Part shown: in pieces, positions 44,359-55,954 of the stretch
Numbering within the stretch: the stretch's first letter is position 1
How the letters are laid out: each line of letters begins with the position of its first letter
Assembly: GCA_032622095.1 (NCBI GenBank)
Contig: CP136063.1
Coordinates: 89,195,980-89,259,979, forward strand
Direction: 5' to 3'
DNA: 64,000 bases
From: Siphonodentalium dalli
Taxonomy: Eukaryota > Mollusca > Scaphopoda > Gadilida > Siphonodentaliidae
Position numbers and translations under genes: made by a program
Notes under the pieces: model-generated
Seen by the model: the letters and a program-made list of their open reading frames with translations, nothing else
Databases searched by the model: none
What the model was told of the DNA's origin: nothing

Positions 44359-44877
44359 TAGATCATGTCATGAATCTCTACTGTGGCTAATGCCCGTAGA
44401 GATCATATTCCACCAGTACAAAACCTTGGGACTTTTTGAAGTTTTGACCGGGAACCTTATAAAGTTGAACAAATAATGTGGGCAATATATTTCTTAGTTA
44501 TTATATGTTCCTTAATAATGTATTTCACTGCAGGTAAAGGTCCCAAAACGAAATTTCATGATTTAAGTGACTTTGTGAGCAAATTAGCTTTGCGTAGAAT
44601 TATGGAATTTCTCCTGGTTAAATATTTCAATGTTTATTGCGATATCGGCTCACAAAAGTCACAGAAAAGCAAGCAATTTCGAGTTGGAACCTTCAACTAC
44701 AGTGAAGTACATTATTAAGGAACAGATACTATCTAAGAAATGTATTACCTGCATTATTGTTTTGACTTTATAAGGTTCCCTGTCAAAAAATCAAAAAAGT
44801 TTCAAGGTTTTCTACCGGTATGGTGGAATATGATCTCTACAGGCGATAGCCAGAGTAGAGATTCATGGCATGATCTA
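44359..44877. mobile_element. Family E element, copy E3 (MULE-like)
   Basis: TAGATCATGTCATGAATCTC to the complement at 44877. GGAACATGA flanks it at 44350-44358 and 44878-44886, a perfect 9-bp duplication as for E1. The arms are about 150 bp. Confidence 0.9.
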
Positions 44878-44892
44878 GGAACATGATAATGG

Positions 44893-45118
44893 TTAATCCT
44901 TTCTATACTAAATACTCATTGATGAGTAGTTCCCTTAGGAAATGTTCAGATAATAACTTCAACAAACGATCATATTATCTGAACATTTCCCATCAATGAA
45001 TATGAATCATTCTACACTTTTATTTTACTGTCCAAACCCCTCCAAACAGATAATAGAATGTTCCAATGTATGCTGGTATAAGTGAATGGGAGAATCCAAT
45101 TAGTATAGAAAAGTTTAA
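44893..45118 (+). mobile_element. Family G TTAA element, copy G7, most complete
   Basis: TTAATCCTTTCTATACTAAA, the ATGTTCAGATAATAACTTC hairpin (44938-44990), CCCCTCCAAACAGATAATAG, and TTAGTATAGAAAAGTTTAA. It ends 6 bp before the next TTAA element. Confidence 0.85.
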
Positions 45119-45124
45119 TATGAG

Positions 45125-45517
45125 TTAACCCTTTACCCAACAGAACGGCCCTGTGCCAATGCATTCTCTTATATATGCGAGTCGACCATAGGTCGCCTCG
45201 CATATATAAGAGAATGCATTGGCTTAACACATATTAAAAATGATAAAATTGTCAAAGAATGTAGAAAAATATTATAAAAATTGTTAAAAAATGTAAGAAA
45301 AAATTATAAAATTGTTAAAGAATGTAGGCCAATGCATTCTCTTATATATAAGAGAATGCATTGGCACAGGGCATAACTGTAACCATCACAATGTGGTCAA
45401 TGAACCGGTTCCAATGATATCCATATTTGTATGGTGTTATTGAGACATACCGAAGATATTTAGGCTGTTGAAGCTTTATTTGGGCGGTTTTGGCCGTTTT
45501 GTTGGGTAAAGGGTTAA
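45125..45517 (+). mobile_element. Family C1 TTAA element, copy 3
   Basis: TTAACCCTTTACCCAACAGA to TTTTGTTGGGTAAAGGGTTAA-type end. The first cassette is complete (45157-45224). The second (45329-45364) has lost its loop and inner stems, leaving a 36-bp perfect palindrome CCAATGCATTCTCTTATA and complement. The spacer AAAATTGTTAAAGAATGTA is repeated. Confidence 0.92.
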
Positions 45518-47068
45518 TAGTAAAATATAGGTTTTAGAAGTTCAAAACTATGCGTGTACCAGTATTTACAACTCACGCACATGGGTGACAGAATTACAAA
45601 ATTATAGAATCTGTTCGTAATTTTGACAAAATATTTCTTTAATTTGGACACAAAAGACATCATCGTTGGACAACGATCTATCAAATTATGATGAAAGACC
45701 TACAACGTAGATTCTGCATTGTATGATTTTATGTCACATCATGCAGATCGCGAAGAGAAAGGCATGAATGATAGGTCCTTGTAAGAGAAAATTAAAAACA
45801 AATAGAAACTGATGCGAAAAGTTCATATATCATTACGTATATACAATATAAGAATAAATATATGTCAGTCAGTATAGTTGTTCCCGTGGAGATTACTGTA
45901 CTTTAAGCACTAAGCAACAAGTCACACTCGAGTTGTACCAGACATATAGTTATGGCTCAGTTCCAGAACTATAAGAAATTATAAATTAAAATTTTTCGAA
46001 CAATGCGAACAATGGTGGCTTAGAGACAAGTGAAATATACTACAGATCGGCCGATGTAATCATTTATTATAGGGAGACAACCCATAATTATACCTAAAAG
46101 GATTCGCATTTGTGACATCAATCAGGTGTTCACGGTGTGTTGTATGTTCCCGAAATTGAACCCGTTTCCAGGATCTAGACATATTTCTATTGTTACAAAT
46201 TGTTTTTGGCTCTGACAGCCTGTTTTTTTTTGACAATCAGGTATTATAAACAGATTTTGATGCTAGATGCACTTGTCACTGTTTTACGATGTATTGAATT
46301 CAGATGTCCTATCATTGTTGGTGCTTTAGTTGGCTCAACAAATACTAAATATCAAACCTCATGTCTAGTCGGCACAAATATATTTTAAGTTCCGAAAATT
46401 TTTATAAATCACAAAAATGGAATTACATGTAATGGGAACAAATTTAATAGTAATTGGCAGGGGTGGCCGAAGCTCAAAAAAGTGGGAGTCAACAATTTTT
46501 TGGGAAGGTTGGGGGACATAGCCAAGTGGGAGATATCGTGGGACACATACTGCATTGGTAGTTTGGTTCATATTCATTGAGATTACGCTAAACAGAATGT
46601 ATACATGTGGCGTCAACAAAGAGTGAGTCTACGGGTGGGGGGGGGGGGTTGTTCCCTTGGGAAAATAAAAAATATATAGGTTGAATTTAATACGTTCTGG
46701 GCAGTTTCAACTATCAGAGTTACTTAAATCTAGGTTGACTGCAAAACTCTGCCAGAGTATGAACTACAACTTTAATATATGGCACCCATGATTGGTGAAA
46801 TAACTACGCCCGCTATACCCCTTGACTTTCCCACCTCTGGTAGTTAAAATGGTTGATTCCTGTTTGACAAAAAGTTGACAGAGAAAAATATGAAAGAACT
46901 GATATAAAATGTTACATATTAACTTGATACTATAGTACATTAAAATTTTAGTAGACCGAGACAAAGGGGGGGGGGGGTGGCTGGTGGACTCTGTTGGTAA
47001 GGTGCATGACTCAATACACTAACAGAAGCAGTCCAGCCTTGATTTATATAATAGTCATCTCGATTTAA
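45518..47068. other. Unassigned DNA
   Basis: About 1.5 kb without repeats shared in the window. G runs at about 46636-46647 and 46967-46977. No supported gene. Confidence 0.4.
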
Positions 47069-47173
47069 TAGTCACCTTGATTATGCATTTTATCTTCTGC
47101 AAATTTGGGGTTATAGAAAATTCCCAGAAGGGAAAAAGTAACTAAAAACAATGTTGAATTGAGACTGTAGATC
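47069..47173 (+). mobile_element. Family B middle-segment fragment (B8)
   Basis: AGTCACCTTGATTATGCATT, AAAAAGTAACTAAAAACAAT and TTGAGACTGTAGAT; no hairpins. Confidence 0.65.
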
Positions 47174-47849
47174 TAAACTGGACAGAACAAAAGTAGAAAT
47201 AAAACATAACATTTATCAGTCCGTTAGTATTTTCTGCACAAATATAGAAATCAGTGAGAAAGTGTTAATAAATCCTTGAATGGGGAATTTATGAGTCAGC
47301 AATAATTCAGAATCACTGGTCGAAAATAACTAGTGAGAATAACTAAGACAACGCACTGTACTAAGAGTCCAAGAGAGGACATATGGAATGAAGTGCCAAC
47401 TATCAATATAAAAGTTTGATCTACAACCAGGAAATCGCATTACTACTACAGCCGACATATTTCTTGCTCTGTTAAGGTTTTTATCTGTTGGCATAGGAGC
47501 ATCTCATATTACCACTCACCTGGGTCTGACCTCCCTTGATTACAGGTATGGCGACATACAGATCACAGTTTTATATGCTCCTGTAAAGAATTTAGCCTAC
47601 CAAGCACATTTAATTGGGTTAACTTCAATCACATGAAGACATTAGGAAAATCATTAAAGTCCAGGCACTCAATTATTACCTCTGTTAATTTGTGTTTTAT
47701 TTCAAATTAGGTTTAGTTCATTGTTTGTTTTATTTCTGTCTAAGTGATAGGTACTGACTTGATCTTTTTCATGGTATCTTGTGTTGATTTGATTAGAAAA
47801 ATTCACCTGCTGAAAGATCAGACTTATTATCATATACCACTACAGGCAC
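47174..47849. other. Unassigned DNA
   Basis: No repeat or coding signal recognised. Confidence 0.4.
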
Positions 47850-48560
47850 CAGCTTAGAGGAGAACTTTAGAAGTCCCTTCTCCCTGTTTGGTTATTAAGG
47901 AGAAGTGGAATGTTATCAGGGAGAAATAACAATTGCTGGATGCAATAAGTATTTTGCAACACCAGAGCTCATTTATAAAACCATTATAGTGTGAAAAAGA
48001 GCACCATTTTATCATACTCTAAATACAGTAATGCCCTAAATAATCCACTCCTTAACCACAGCAGAATTATGGGTAATTTTTCAGGATTTAGTCGGAAATA
48101 TGACTTGTTGCCATTCATAGGAAAGCTCTCACTGTGAGTTTTCCGATCAATGGCAACAAGCCATATTTCCGACTAAATCCTGAAAAATTACCCATAATTA
48201 TGTTGTGGTTAAGGAGTGGATTATTTAGAGCATAACTGTAACTCTTGGGACCAATTAGAGGCTTTAAATTGGAAGAAGTCACTTCTCCCTCTTTGGTTAT
48301 TAAGTAGAAGTGAACTGTTATCAGGGAGAAGTAACAATGGCTGAAGTTCAATTTACACCCCAACATCACCATTCTATCATACAATAAGTATTTTGCAACA
48401 CAAGAGCCAATTTATAAAACCATTTATATAGTGAGAAAGAACACTATTATAATCAGTAAATATACTCTAAATATGTTGTTGGGACTTACATTGTATGCAT
48501 ACTGGAATATGAGAGAGAAGTCACTTCTCCATGGGACAAAATACGGATAAGCACCACATT
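47850..48560 (+). repeat. Tandem local duplication, one copy holding A12
   Basis: Copy 1 (47850-48023 plus 48241-48255) and copy 2 (48256-48490) share GAAGTCMCTTCTCCCT, TTTGGTTATTAAG, TGTTATCAGGGAGAA, CAATAAGTATTTTGCAACAC and ATACTCTAAATA. A third start (GAGAAGTCACTTCTCC, about 48511) follows. A12 is inserted only in copy 1. Confidence 0.75.
48024..48240. mobile_element. Family A MITE, copy A12, with empty-site proof
   Basis: A full foldback with TA at both ends. The duplicate target at 48464-48476 reads CTCTAAATATG with one TA, confirming the TA duplication and the element limits. Confidence 0.92.
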
Positions 48561-48791
48561 TTAGGGATAAGATGTCTCCCAACTCCCCACCTAGTACTCT
48601 TTTAATGCATGAGTGGTGCCAAGCATTCACAGTATGAGCGACCTTGCTCGAGGGTCACAACTAGGCATGATATTTGACCAGCATATAACTCAACAGTAAC
48701 ACCCCTCTTAACTTGAAACATAGACACTGGCTGTTTTGTTGACAATGACTACAAGCCAAATACTCTCAACATTGATCTACTGAGCTCCACA

Positions 48792-48889
48792 TACGGTATT
48801 GCCTTAAGTAAACCACAGCAGAATTCTGGGTAACTTTTCAGGAATTAGTCGGAAATACGGCTTGTTGCTATTCATCGGAAATCTCTCCG
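48792..48889. mobile_element. Family A MITE, copy A13, single diverged arm
   Basis: TACGGTATTGCC, then ACCACAGCAGAATTCTGGG to TCATCGGAAATCTCTCC. The right arm is absent. Confidence 0.72.
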
Positions 48890-49839
48890 GCATTTCTGCA
48901 TCCATTGTCCCATTCGCTTGTGGCTAACTCAATTTTAGTCCAAGTGGGCACTGGGCATTGTGGGGTGGGACACTCATATCCCTAGTTAACCTTTTCAAAT
49001 GGGGATTGCGGGGTGAAGAGGGTGGGACACTCAAATCCCTAGTTCAAGTTATTCTCAGAAACACTCTCAAATATTTCTCAACAAACATCTTCATGTTTGA
49101 ATGTTTAGGTTTTGTGGCCATGCTGTACATTTGCCTGTAATTTAATTGCCTGGCATTGTCTCGATTGCTTTGAAACTGTGGTTCTTTGGATTCTGCAATT
49201 AGATGTCATGAAAGACAAAATAATTTTTAATTTGGTGATCCTATTGGAGAAAGCATGTGTGATGTGCACTTGAGTTTGTTTTACTCAATAATGTGTAAAT
49301 ATTTGTTGTCTGGCTTAGCTCCTCGTTGTCAGCTGCCTCTCTCGAGTTTTAAATATGTAATAATGAGATAATTGAAATGATCAAGAATCAATGGGTTAAT
49401 AGTCATTTATAGACATGGGTCCATTGTTACAGACTTCCTGTTTTACAAAAAAAATACTTTTATCGAAACACGACTGTTCTCATCATTGGCTATGTATCTG
49501 TTAAAAATTGTTATAAATCACAAATCCCAGTTTTTCTAAGTTAAAGGGACATTAACGGCACTTGCAATGGGTAAATGTGAAAATTCATAAATATTTGTAT
49601 AATCATCGCTACTTAAGAACATGGACAAATATATTATAGTCAACTCTCCAATAATGAGATTCGGTATGTAACAAATATTTGTTGTGTGAGCATTACTGTT
49701 ACAGTGGAGTTACCAATAAAAGTCCAATTAGTGCAATAAGTTAGCAAAGTTTAATCAAAGCTTGATGGTACACATTGGAAAAGGTCAAAGAATATTAAAC
49801 AATGGTTTCAACCTGTTCAACAGGCAAATTTCGAAATAG
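48890..49839. other. Unassigned DNA including repeat Q copy 1
   Basis: Apart from the Q copy near 49233, two short units containing GGGTGGGACACTCA-ATCCCTAGTT occur at 48962 and 49020. No gene supported. Confidence 0.4.
49235..49374 (+). repeat. Repeat Q, copy 1, with an open frame
   Basis: TTTGGTGATCCTATTGGAGA to GTCAGCTGCCTCTCTCGAG matches 51338-51466 at roughly 90%. In the frame starting TTT GGT GAT both copies are open for over 40 codons (FGDPIGESMCDVHLSLFYS here). It is possibly a fragment of an old coding repeat. Differences are mostly non-synonymous, so no sign of present constraint. Confidence 0.55.
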
Positions 49840-49963
49840 GAGAACTATCAATAATGAATGTAAGAACACAGTGTATCTATTTCTCCATGCTCTTCTAAGT
49901 GGTGATGTTTTACAGACTTTTATATATTTTGCACATTTAGGATAGGATAGGATAGGATAGGAT
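49840..49963 (+). repeat. Repeat S, uninterrupted copy, ending in GATAG pentamers
   Basis: AGGAGAACTATCAATAAT to CAGACTTTTATATATTTTGC matches the split copy at 6113-6660. A microsatellite of the pentamer GGATA, about five units, follows at 49940-49963. Confidence 0.7.
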
Positions 49964-50196
49964 ATTTTATTTCAATATACAAATATTAATACATAATACA
50001 TTTGACAAATATTGTATTGTATATTCGAGGGGGTGGCATAGTCAGGCTATGTGAGTGTGAGTGAGTGAGTAGTGCCTTCAGTCCCTTTAATGCCACAATT
50101 GTTATGGCAGGTGTTCCTCCATATCAAAGAAAATATAACATAAAATACTAAGTAAATGGGCATATCTATATTTATATATATTAAACATGCCATTAG

Positions 50197-50473
50197 GATG
50201 ACTATTTCTATACTAAATGCTCATTGATGAGTTGTTCCCATAGGAAATGTTCAGATAATATGTTCAACAAACGATCATATGTAGTTTGTTGAACTTATTT
50301 AATATCTGAACATTCCCACCATTGAATATGAATTTTTCAGTACTTGTATGATCTTTTTGTCTTGTTGATGTTTGCTCAGATATCCTTGACATCCCTCCAA
50401 ATGAATAATAATACATTCCAATGTATAACTTTTTAAATGAACAGAAGAATCCATTTAGTTTTGAAAGGGTTAA
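50197..50473 (+). mobile_element. Family G element, copy G8
   Basis: ATTTCTATACTAAATGCTCA, the GTTCAGATAATATGTTCAAC hairpin with loop CATATGTAG, CCCTCCAAATGAATAATA, and TTTAGTTTTGAAAGGGTTAA. The left TTAA is decayed. Confidence 0.82.
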
Positions 50474-50631
50474 CATTTGAAATGTGAGAGAGTAGCACTA
50501 GTTGCACTTGTATCTCTCATTATTTTTTATGTATTCTTATGTATACAGAAGTATAAATTCCTATATCGATCTGCCCATAATTGTATAAGGTCAACATTAA
50601 GCATACTAATACAGCAGTATATACAATAATG

Positions 50632-50849
50632 CCCTAAATAATAGACTCCTTAACCACAGCAGAATTATGGGTAACTTTTCAGGATTTAGTCTGAAATATG
50701 GCTTGTTGCCATTCATCGGAAAGCTCTCGGGGAGAGCTCTCGGTGAGAGCTTTCTTATGAATGGCAACAAGCCATATTTATGACTAAATCCTGAAGTTAC
50801 CCATAATTCTGCTGTGGTTAAGGAATCGTTTATTTATGGCATTACTGTA
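50632..50849. mobile_element. Family A MITE, copy A14
   Basis: A full foldback. The loop has a duplicated GAGAGCTCTCGGTGAGAGC, and the left terminus is CAATAATGCCC. Confidence 0.9.
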
Positions 50850-51337
50850 CTCCTATGAAATGGCCACTGAAATAACATGGGAGATGACCCATAGAATATT
50901 ATAAGCATTTGTATAATGCTTTATGTCAGTTCCCTTTATTCTCGATCAACGACATTTACACATCAAGATTTTTTGATGATTATTTTTGTATGCGCCACTG
51001 AATATCTTGGATAAAATAAATATTCTTTACACCAAGTGGACGGGTAGAAAAAAGTCAATATCGAACAAGATTTTCTCTTCAAAGTGGCTCTTCTTAATTC
51101 TCTCAAAAAATTTAAATTTCTACTCTAATATCTTTATCAAATTGTCCGATTATGGCACGATTTATGATAAAAAGCTTAAGTTTTAAAATAAATATAGGTT
51201 GTAAAAATATAGGCTTGCAATCCTGAATAAATTAAAACAAAATTTTTTATGAATCTGTAATAATATGATGTTAGACAAATTTTACAGGCTGTTTCTTGTT
51301 TGAGTGATCAGGGTATGGACAATTTCTTCTTCTAAAT
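50850..51337. other. Unassigned AT-rich DNA with a 66-codon ORF
   Basis: The ORF at 50986-51186 is Lys/Phe/Ile-rich and unrecognised. Confidence 0.35.
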
Positions 51338-51466
51338 TTGGTGATCGTATTGGAGAGAGCATGTGTGATGTGCGCTTGAGTTTGTTTTACTCAATCATTT
51401 GTAAATATTTGTCGTCTAGCTTAGCTCCTCGTTGTCAGCTGCCTCCCTCGTGTTTACTCTGGCCAG
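51338..51466 (+). repeat. Repeat Q, copy 2
   Basis: Matches 49235-49365; the same frame stays open (FGDRIGESMCDVRLSLFYS). Confidence 0.55.
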
Positions 51467-51572
51467 TTACATGAGCCGCTCCGGGAGCGAAAAATAATAC
51501 CCGCCTCTCCAAACTTCTCATGGTATCCTCGATCTCTGATACTGGGGAACGAGGAAGAATGTAGTTTAAAAC

Positions 51573-51986
51573 AAGCCTCAATTTAGTGTGTCTGACATTT
51601 GCCGATTGAGGTCCCCAGAGGGTGAATTTTAATAGTGACAAAGCAGGCTAGCATCACCAAATTTACCCTCTGGGGACCTCATTCTGCTTAGGCCTCAACT
51701 GCTATGGGGAGACCTTGGATCAGATTGAAGTTCCCCAATTGAAGTTGGTGATGTTCATCCATTAGTCACCTCGATTATGCATTTTATCTTCTGCAAATTA
51801 GGGGATATATATAGAAACTCAACAGAAGGGAAAAAGTAACTAAAAGCAATGTTAATTTGAGACTATAGATACTTCCCAGAAGATGAGGCCTAGGCAGAAT
51901 GAGATCCCCAGAGTGTGTAGCCCGCTCTAAATTCACCCTCTGGGGACCTTATTCTGCAAATGTCAGACACACTAAATTCAGGCTTG
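51573..51986 (+). mobile_element. Family B element, copy B9
   Basis: AAGCCTCAATTTAGTGTGTC to CACTAAATTCAGGCTTG. Flanks GTTTAAAAC and GTTTGAAAT agree 7/9. The left hairpin is complete, the right hairpin shortened, and the middle complete. Confidence 0.87.
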
Positions 51987-52390
51987 GTTTGAAATCTTGA
52001 GCAATGACTTTATTTGTAAGCTTACTCCAATATTATAGCCTGGTACATACATAACGTTTTGGTGGTAAAAATAGATGCATGAGGGGAAAATATTAAAAAA
52101 TATTCATCACCACATGAATGTAAATCGAAAAACAGTGGAACTTTACATAAATTTCACAAGATTTTGAAAAAGATTGACTTTATGCAAATGTAAAAATAAA
52201 CGAAGGTGTTTAATTCTTCCCATAAAGCAGTTGAAATGATTGAAATGAAGAACAAAGTGAAAGAAAATACTAACATCAATTAATTTCATTGCCACGTCAA
52301 GAGGAAGATATTAAGTCAACTAATTTTATTTGTATATGAAGAAAAGGGGCACTGGGTGGGTTTATAAACAAGGCTAATAAATTGTTGTTA
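51987..52390. other. Unassigned AT-rich DNA
   Basis: Nothing recognised. Confidence 0.4.
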
Positions 52391-53320
52391 TTATGCCCCC
52401 GATCTCCGATGGAGATTTGGGGGTATATAGTGGAGCCCTCCGTCCGTACGAACGTTTCAACTCATAACTTTGGTTTCGCTAACTCAATTCAGTTGATCTT
52501 TGGTATGCTAATAGACCAGCCGGGGGGACAAGATTTCCCCATAACTGCGGTTTCGTCCGCCCATTTTTTCCAGAGTTACGCCCCTTTTTGGACTTAGAAA
52601 ATTCAGTTTTCTGTGGCATACGAACGTTTCAACTCATAACTTTGGTTTCGCTAATTCAATTCAGTTGATCTTTGGTATGCCAATAGACCAGCCGGGGGGA
52701 CAAGATTTCCCCATAGCCGTGGTTTCGTCCGCCCATTTTTTCCAGAGTTACGCCCCTTTTTGGACTTAGAAAATTCAGGTTTTCTGCTACTTTTTTTGGT
52801 TTCCAGATGATAACTTGATTTTGGATTGTTTATTTGCAAAACCCGTTTTTTTGTGTATTACCAATATCGCAGGTATACAGGTCAAGGTAAAATTTTGGTT
52901 CAATCGGATAATTTTTGTGAGAGTTATGACCCTTTTTCGACTTAAAAAATTCTGGTTTTTTTTTTAGAAAATTCAGTTTTCCTTCTATTTTTGTGGCACC
53001 AGACCAAATTTGAAGCTAATATAGAACAACATGTGGCATTTTTATAGCGCTTAACCAGAAAGTTTCTGTGCTCAGAAAAGAAAGTTCTGACCAGGCCTCA
53101 AGTTTGGTCAAAATGTTACCTGGTAGGCTACATTCTTGGTACATTCTCTGACCTAAGCTGTTCAATTTTCATCCAAATCTATATTCATTAATACCTTGGT
53201 TTAAACCATCATTGTATATAAACACTTACCAGGTTCTCTGACCTTAAGCTGTTCCATGAGAAAAATCCTCTCTGATTGTACATTCGGGGGCGTTACCTCT
53301 GCCCAGCGGTGCACTTGTTG
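52391..53320 (+). repeat. Family H interspersed repeat, copy 2
   Basis: The same 5' hairpin end (TTATGCCCCCGATCTCC) and 3' end (GGGGGCGTTACCTC-TGCCCAGCGGTGCAC) as at 17312. Only two 162-bp units are present, followed by related but diverged modules (TTCCAGATGATAACTTG, GTTATGACCCTTTTTCGAC). TTGTTGT occurs just before and just after, a possible 7-bp target duplication. Confidence 0.8.
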
Positions 53321-53911
53321 TCTAACTAGAATTGTAATCTACAAAATATAGACAGATGAAATTTTGGCCGCACAACTCTAATTTTATTTTTCAAATATAA
53401 AAATTCGAGCCCAATAACAAACTTTCTGGTGAAATTTTCAGTTCTTTCAAATTTCAGGAAAACAAACACTTGAATGATTTATAGGGCGTTGTGTGATACA
53501 GTAATATCTTGACTTTCCAAGAAGCATTGTCTCAGAAATACGGTATCTCTTAGTGCATTTTTGTCAGATCTTAATGTGCAAAATACAGCCATTGCGATGA
53601 TGCTACAGATAGTCCAACAGTGTATCTTTGAATGCACAATAATAACATGGCATAAAATCTGATTGATATCAAGTTAATTATCTGCAGATTTGCACATGGG
53701 TAGGCAGTGTGAATGACAGAATGAGCCAAAGGTGATGATAATTTGCTGCCAAAACAATGAGTATATCACCACTCAGTGATCTGTAACTCATCATTCTGAC
53801 ATCAACCTATTAGTAACTGTTAGTGCCAGGGTGCCACTAGAACCACCTGTGTACCATGACTGAGCATTAAGACTCTGTGGTAGGTTTAAATGGTTAAACC
53901 ATATTTATTCA
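53321..53911. other. Unassigned DNA
   Basis: No repeat or gene recognised. Confidence 0.4.
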
Positions 53912-54128
53912 TACAGTAATGCTCTAATTAAACGACTCCATAACCACAGCAGAATTATGGGTTAATTTTCAGGATTTAGTCGGAAATATGTCTTGTTGCC
54001 ATTCATCGGAAAGCTCTCGGGGAGAGCTTTCTTATGAATGGCAACAAGCCATATTTCCGACTAAATCCTGAAAAGTTACCCATAATTCTGCTGTGGTTAT
54101 GGAGTCGATTACTTAGGGCATTACTGTA
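53912..54128. mobile_element. Family A MITE, copy A15
   Basis: A full foldback with TA at both ends. The loop GCTCTCGGGGAGAGC resembles A14, including the shared TTATGAATGG variant in the right arm. Confidence 0.9.
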
Positions 54129-54236
54129 CTTCACCCCAAAGCTGGCTTACAACAGGTCACAGTTGAAATTCTTCATCATATTGGTATGAGTTTAGTATTG
54201 GTTTAGTAAGTGTTTTTGCTAGCATGCCACCATAAC

Positions 54237-54707
54237 AGGCCTGAGTTTAGTGTGCCTGTCATTTGCAGAATGAGGTCCCCAGAGGGTGAATTTAGTGATG
54301 TTATCCCGCATATCGGGCTACCATCACCAAATTTACCCTCTGGGGACCTCATTCTGCATGGCCTCATCTGCTGTGGGAGACATAGACTCAGAATGAAATT
54401 CCCAAATGGTGAATATTGTGATGTATACCCATTGGGAACCTCGATTATGCAATGTGTCTTCTGCCAATTTGGGGATATAGAGAAACTAAATTAAAAAAAG
54501 AAATAGAATCTATGTGAAGAAGTTTGTCTAGAAATTTGATAATAAAGAAGCTTTCCAGAGAAGATGAGGCCGAAGCAGAATGAGGTCCCCAGAGGGTGAA
54601 TTTAGTGATGCTAGCCTGCTTATGCAGGATAGTGTCACTAAATTCACCCTCTGGGAACCTTAATCTGCAAATGACAGGCACACAGCCGCACACTAAACTC
54701 AAGCATG
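54237..54707 (+). mobile_element. Family B element, copy B10
   Basis: AGGCCTGAGTTTAGTGTGCC to CACTAAACTCAAGCATG. Flanks CACCATAAC and CACTATAAC agree 8/9. Complete hairpins at both ends. The middle matches B4 in the opposite orientation, so these two form a subfamily. Confidence 0.88.
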
Positions 54708-55954
54708 CACTATAACCATCAGTGTTCCGACTGATTATTAAATTGGTGTAGAAAGGTCTTATTTCTGCATTGATATTAACAAATTGAATCTCTCACAAAA
54801 GAAGCTACTAGTACATTCATGTTTTAGACTAGTGGATTCATTGAACAATTAGAGCACTTATTCTGTGCAGTCATTAGTTTAATTTCTGGAGAAAAAAAAG
54901 AAAGATACAAAGCAATTTGCATTGCCAAGGGATGGTAGAAGTATTGAAGGGCACCTTTGCCAATGTAAGTTATGCATTATGCACTGCACCTGCATTCTCC
55001 CTACTCTGCAGTCCGAGGAAATATGGATACTCTACAATATTCATTTTTTTCTTTCCCTGAGCCACATTGCCAATAAATTGTCTTAACATTTCATAATACA
55101 GTGCCTTTGAAACTCTGGGAAAGTATTAAGAATTGGTTAGAATGGCATTGAATTACGGGTTTTGACCTCTGGGAACCCTGAAGAGGTTCTGAACTCTGTG
55201 TATTACTTTAATAGAATTCAGTGCCATGTGATCATCCCAACACAAATTTACCAACCTAGAGGGAAACATGGGAGATTGACAGAATACACCAGTACCAGTA
55301 ATCATATGGTCACACGTACAGTTTCAGGGGGAAGTGCATTGTGCTGTTCCAATATAATATTTGATCCATTGTTTGTCAATATTCAAACCCATGTTCAGAC
55401 TGATATGCTTATCAACTCTCAGCGAAAGTGCTTCCTTTTATGGATGTCCATCTGGTTAGGTCATGGATAAGATCATCGCATTCTAGGCCAGACAAAGTTT
55501 TGTATGAAAATTGGGACCGATTTTCAAGCTTGATCTGGTTTGAGGGACATCTCAATGTGCCATTCTGATCGATACATGGCCATTTCAATAAGAAATGAGA
55601 ATTTGTTCACACTCACTAAAGCAAGGATTGGAAGCAATGAACACTAATATTGAGTCCGTGCCAACATTCGGAGCATACCAAGAAGGAGAACTCTATCTTG
55701 TTAGCAGCCTCAATCACGGAAAATTGCAGATCAGCTAACAGATTTACTGTGAATCACGATCTAAATAAACCATTATGCATTTATGCATTTATAGACAAAT
55801 AATATACCCCATCTTCAGTTTTATCTGTATTTTATTCATAAAATAGCTATTTGTAGTCTTGAAATCAGGATTTATAAAAATTATGTTGTTGTGGCCCGGA
55901 AGAGACAGATGATCTTTAAGGCTTTATGCATTCTTCCTGGTATCAGTTCATGTC
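54708..55954. other. Unassigned DNA, one 102-codon ORF
   Basis: The plus ORF at 55162-55470 is unrecognised. Part of it (55215-55257) resembles 56258-56315 (TTCAGTGCCAT, GATCATCCCRACACA, AAATTTAYCAAC). Confidence 0.35.

Noticed and set aside
54900-54970. Candidate exon ending at CCAAT|GTAAGT
   Set aside because: All frames after the only nearby acceptor contain stops before the donor.
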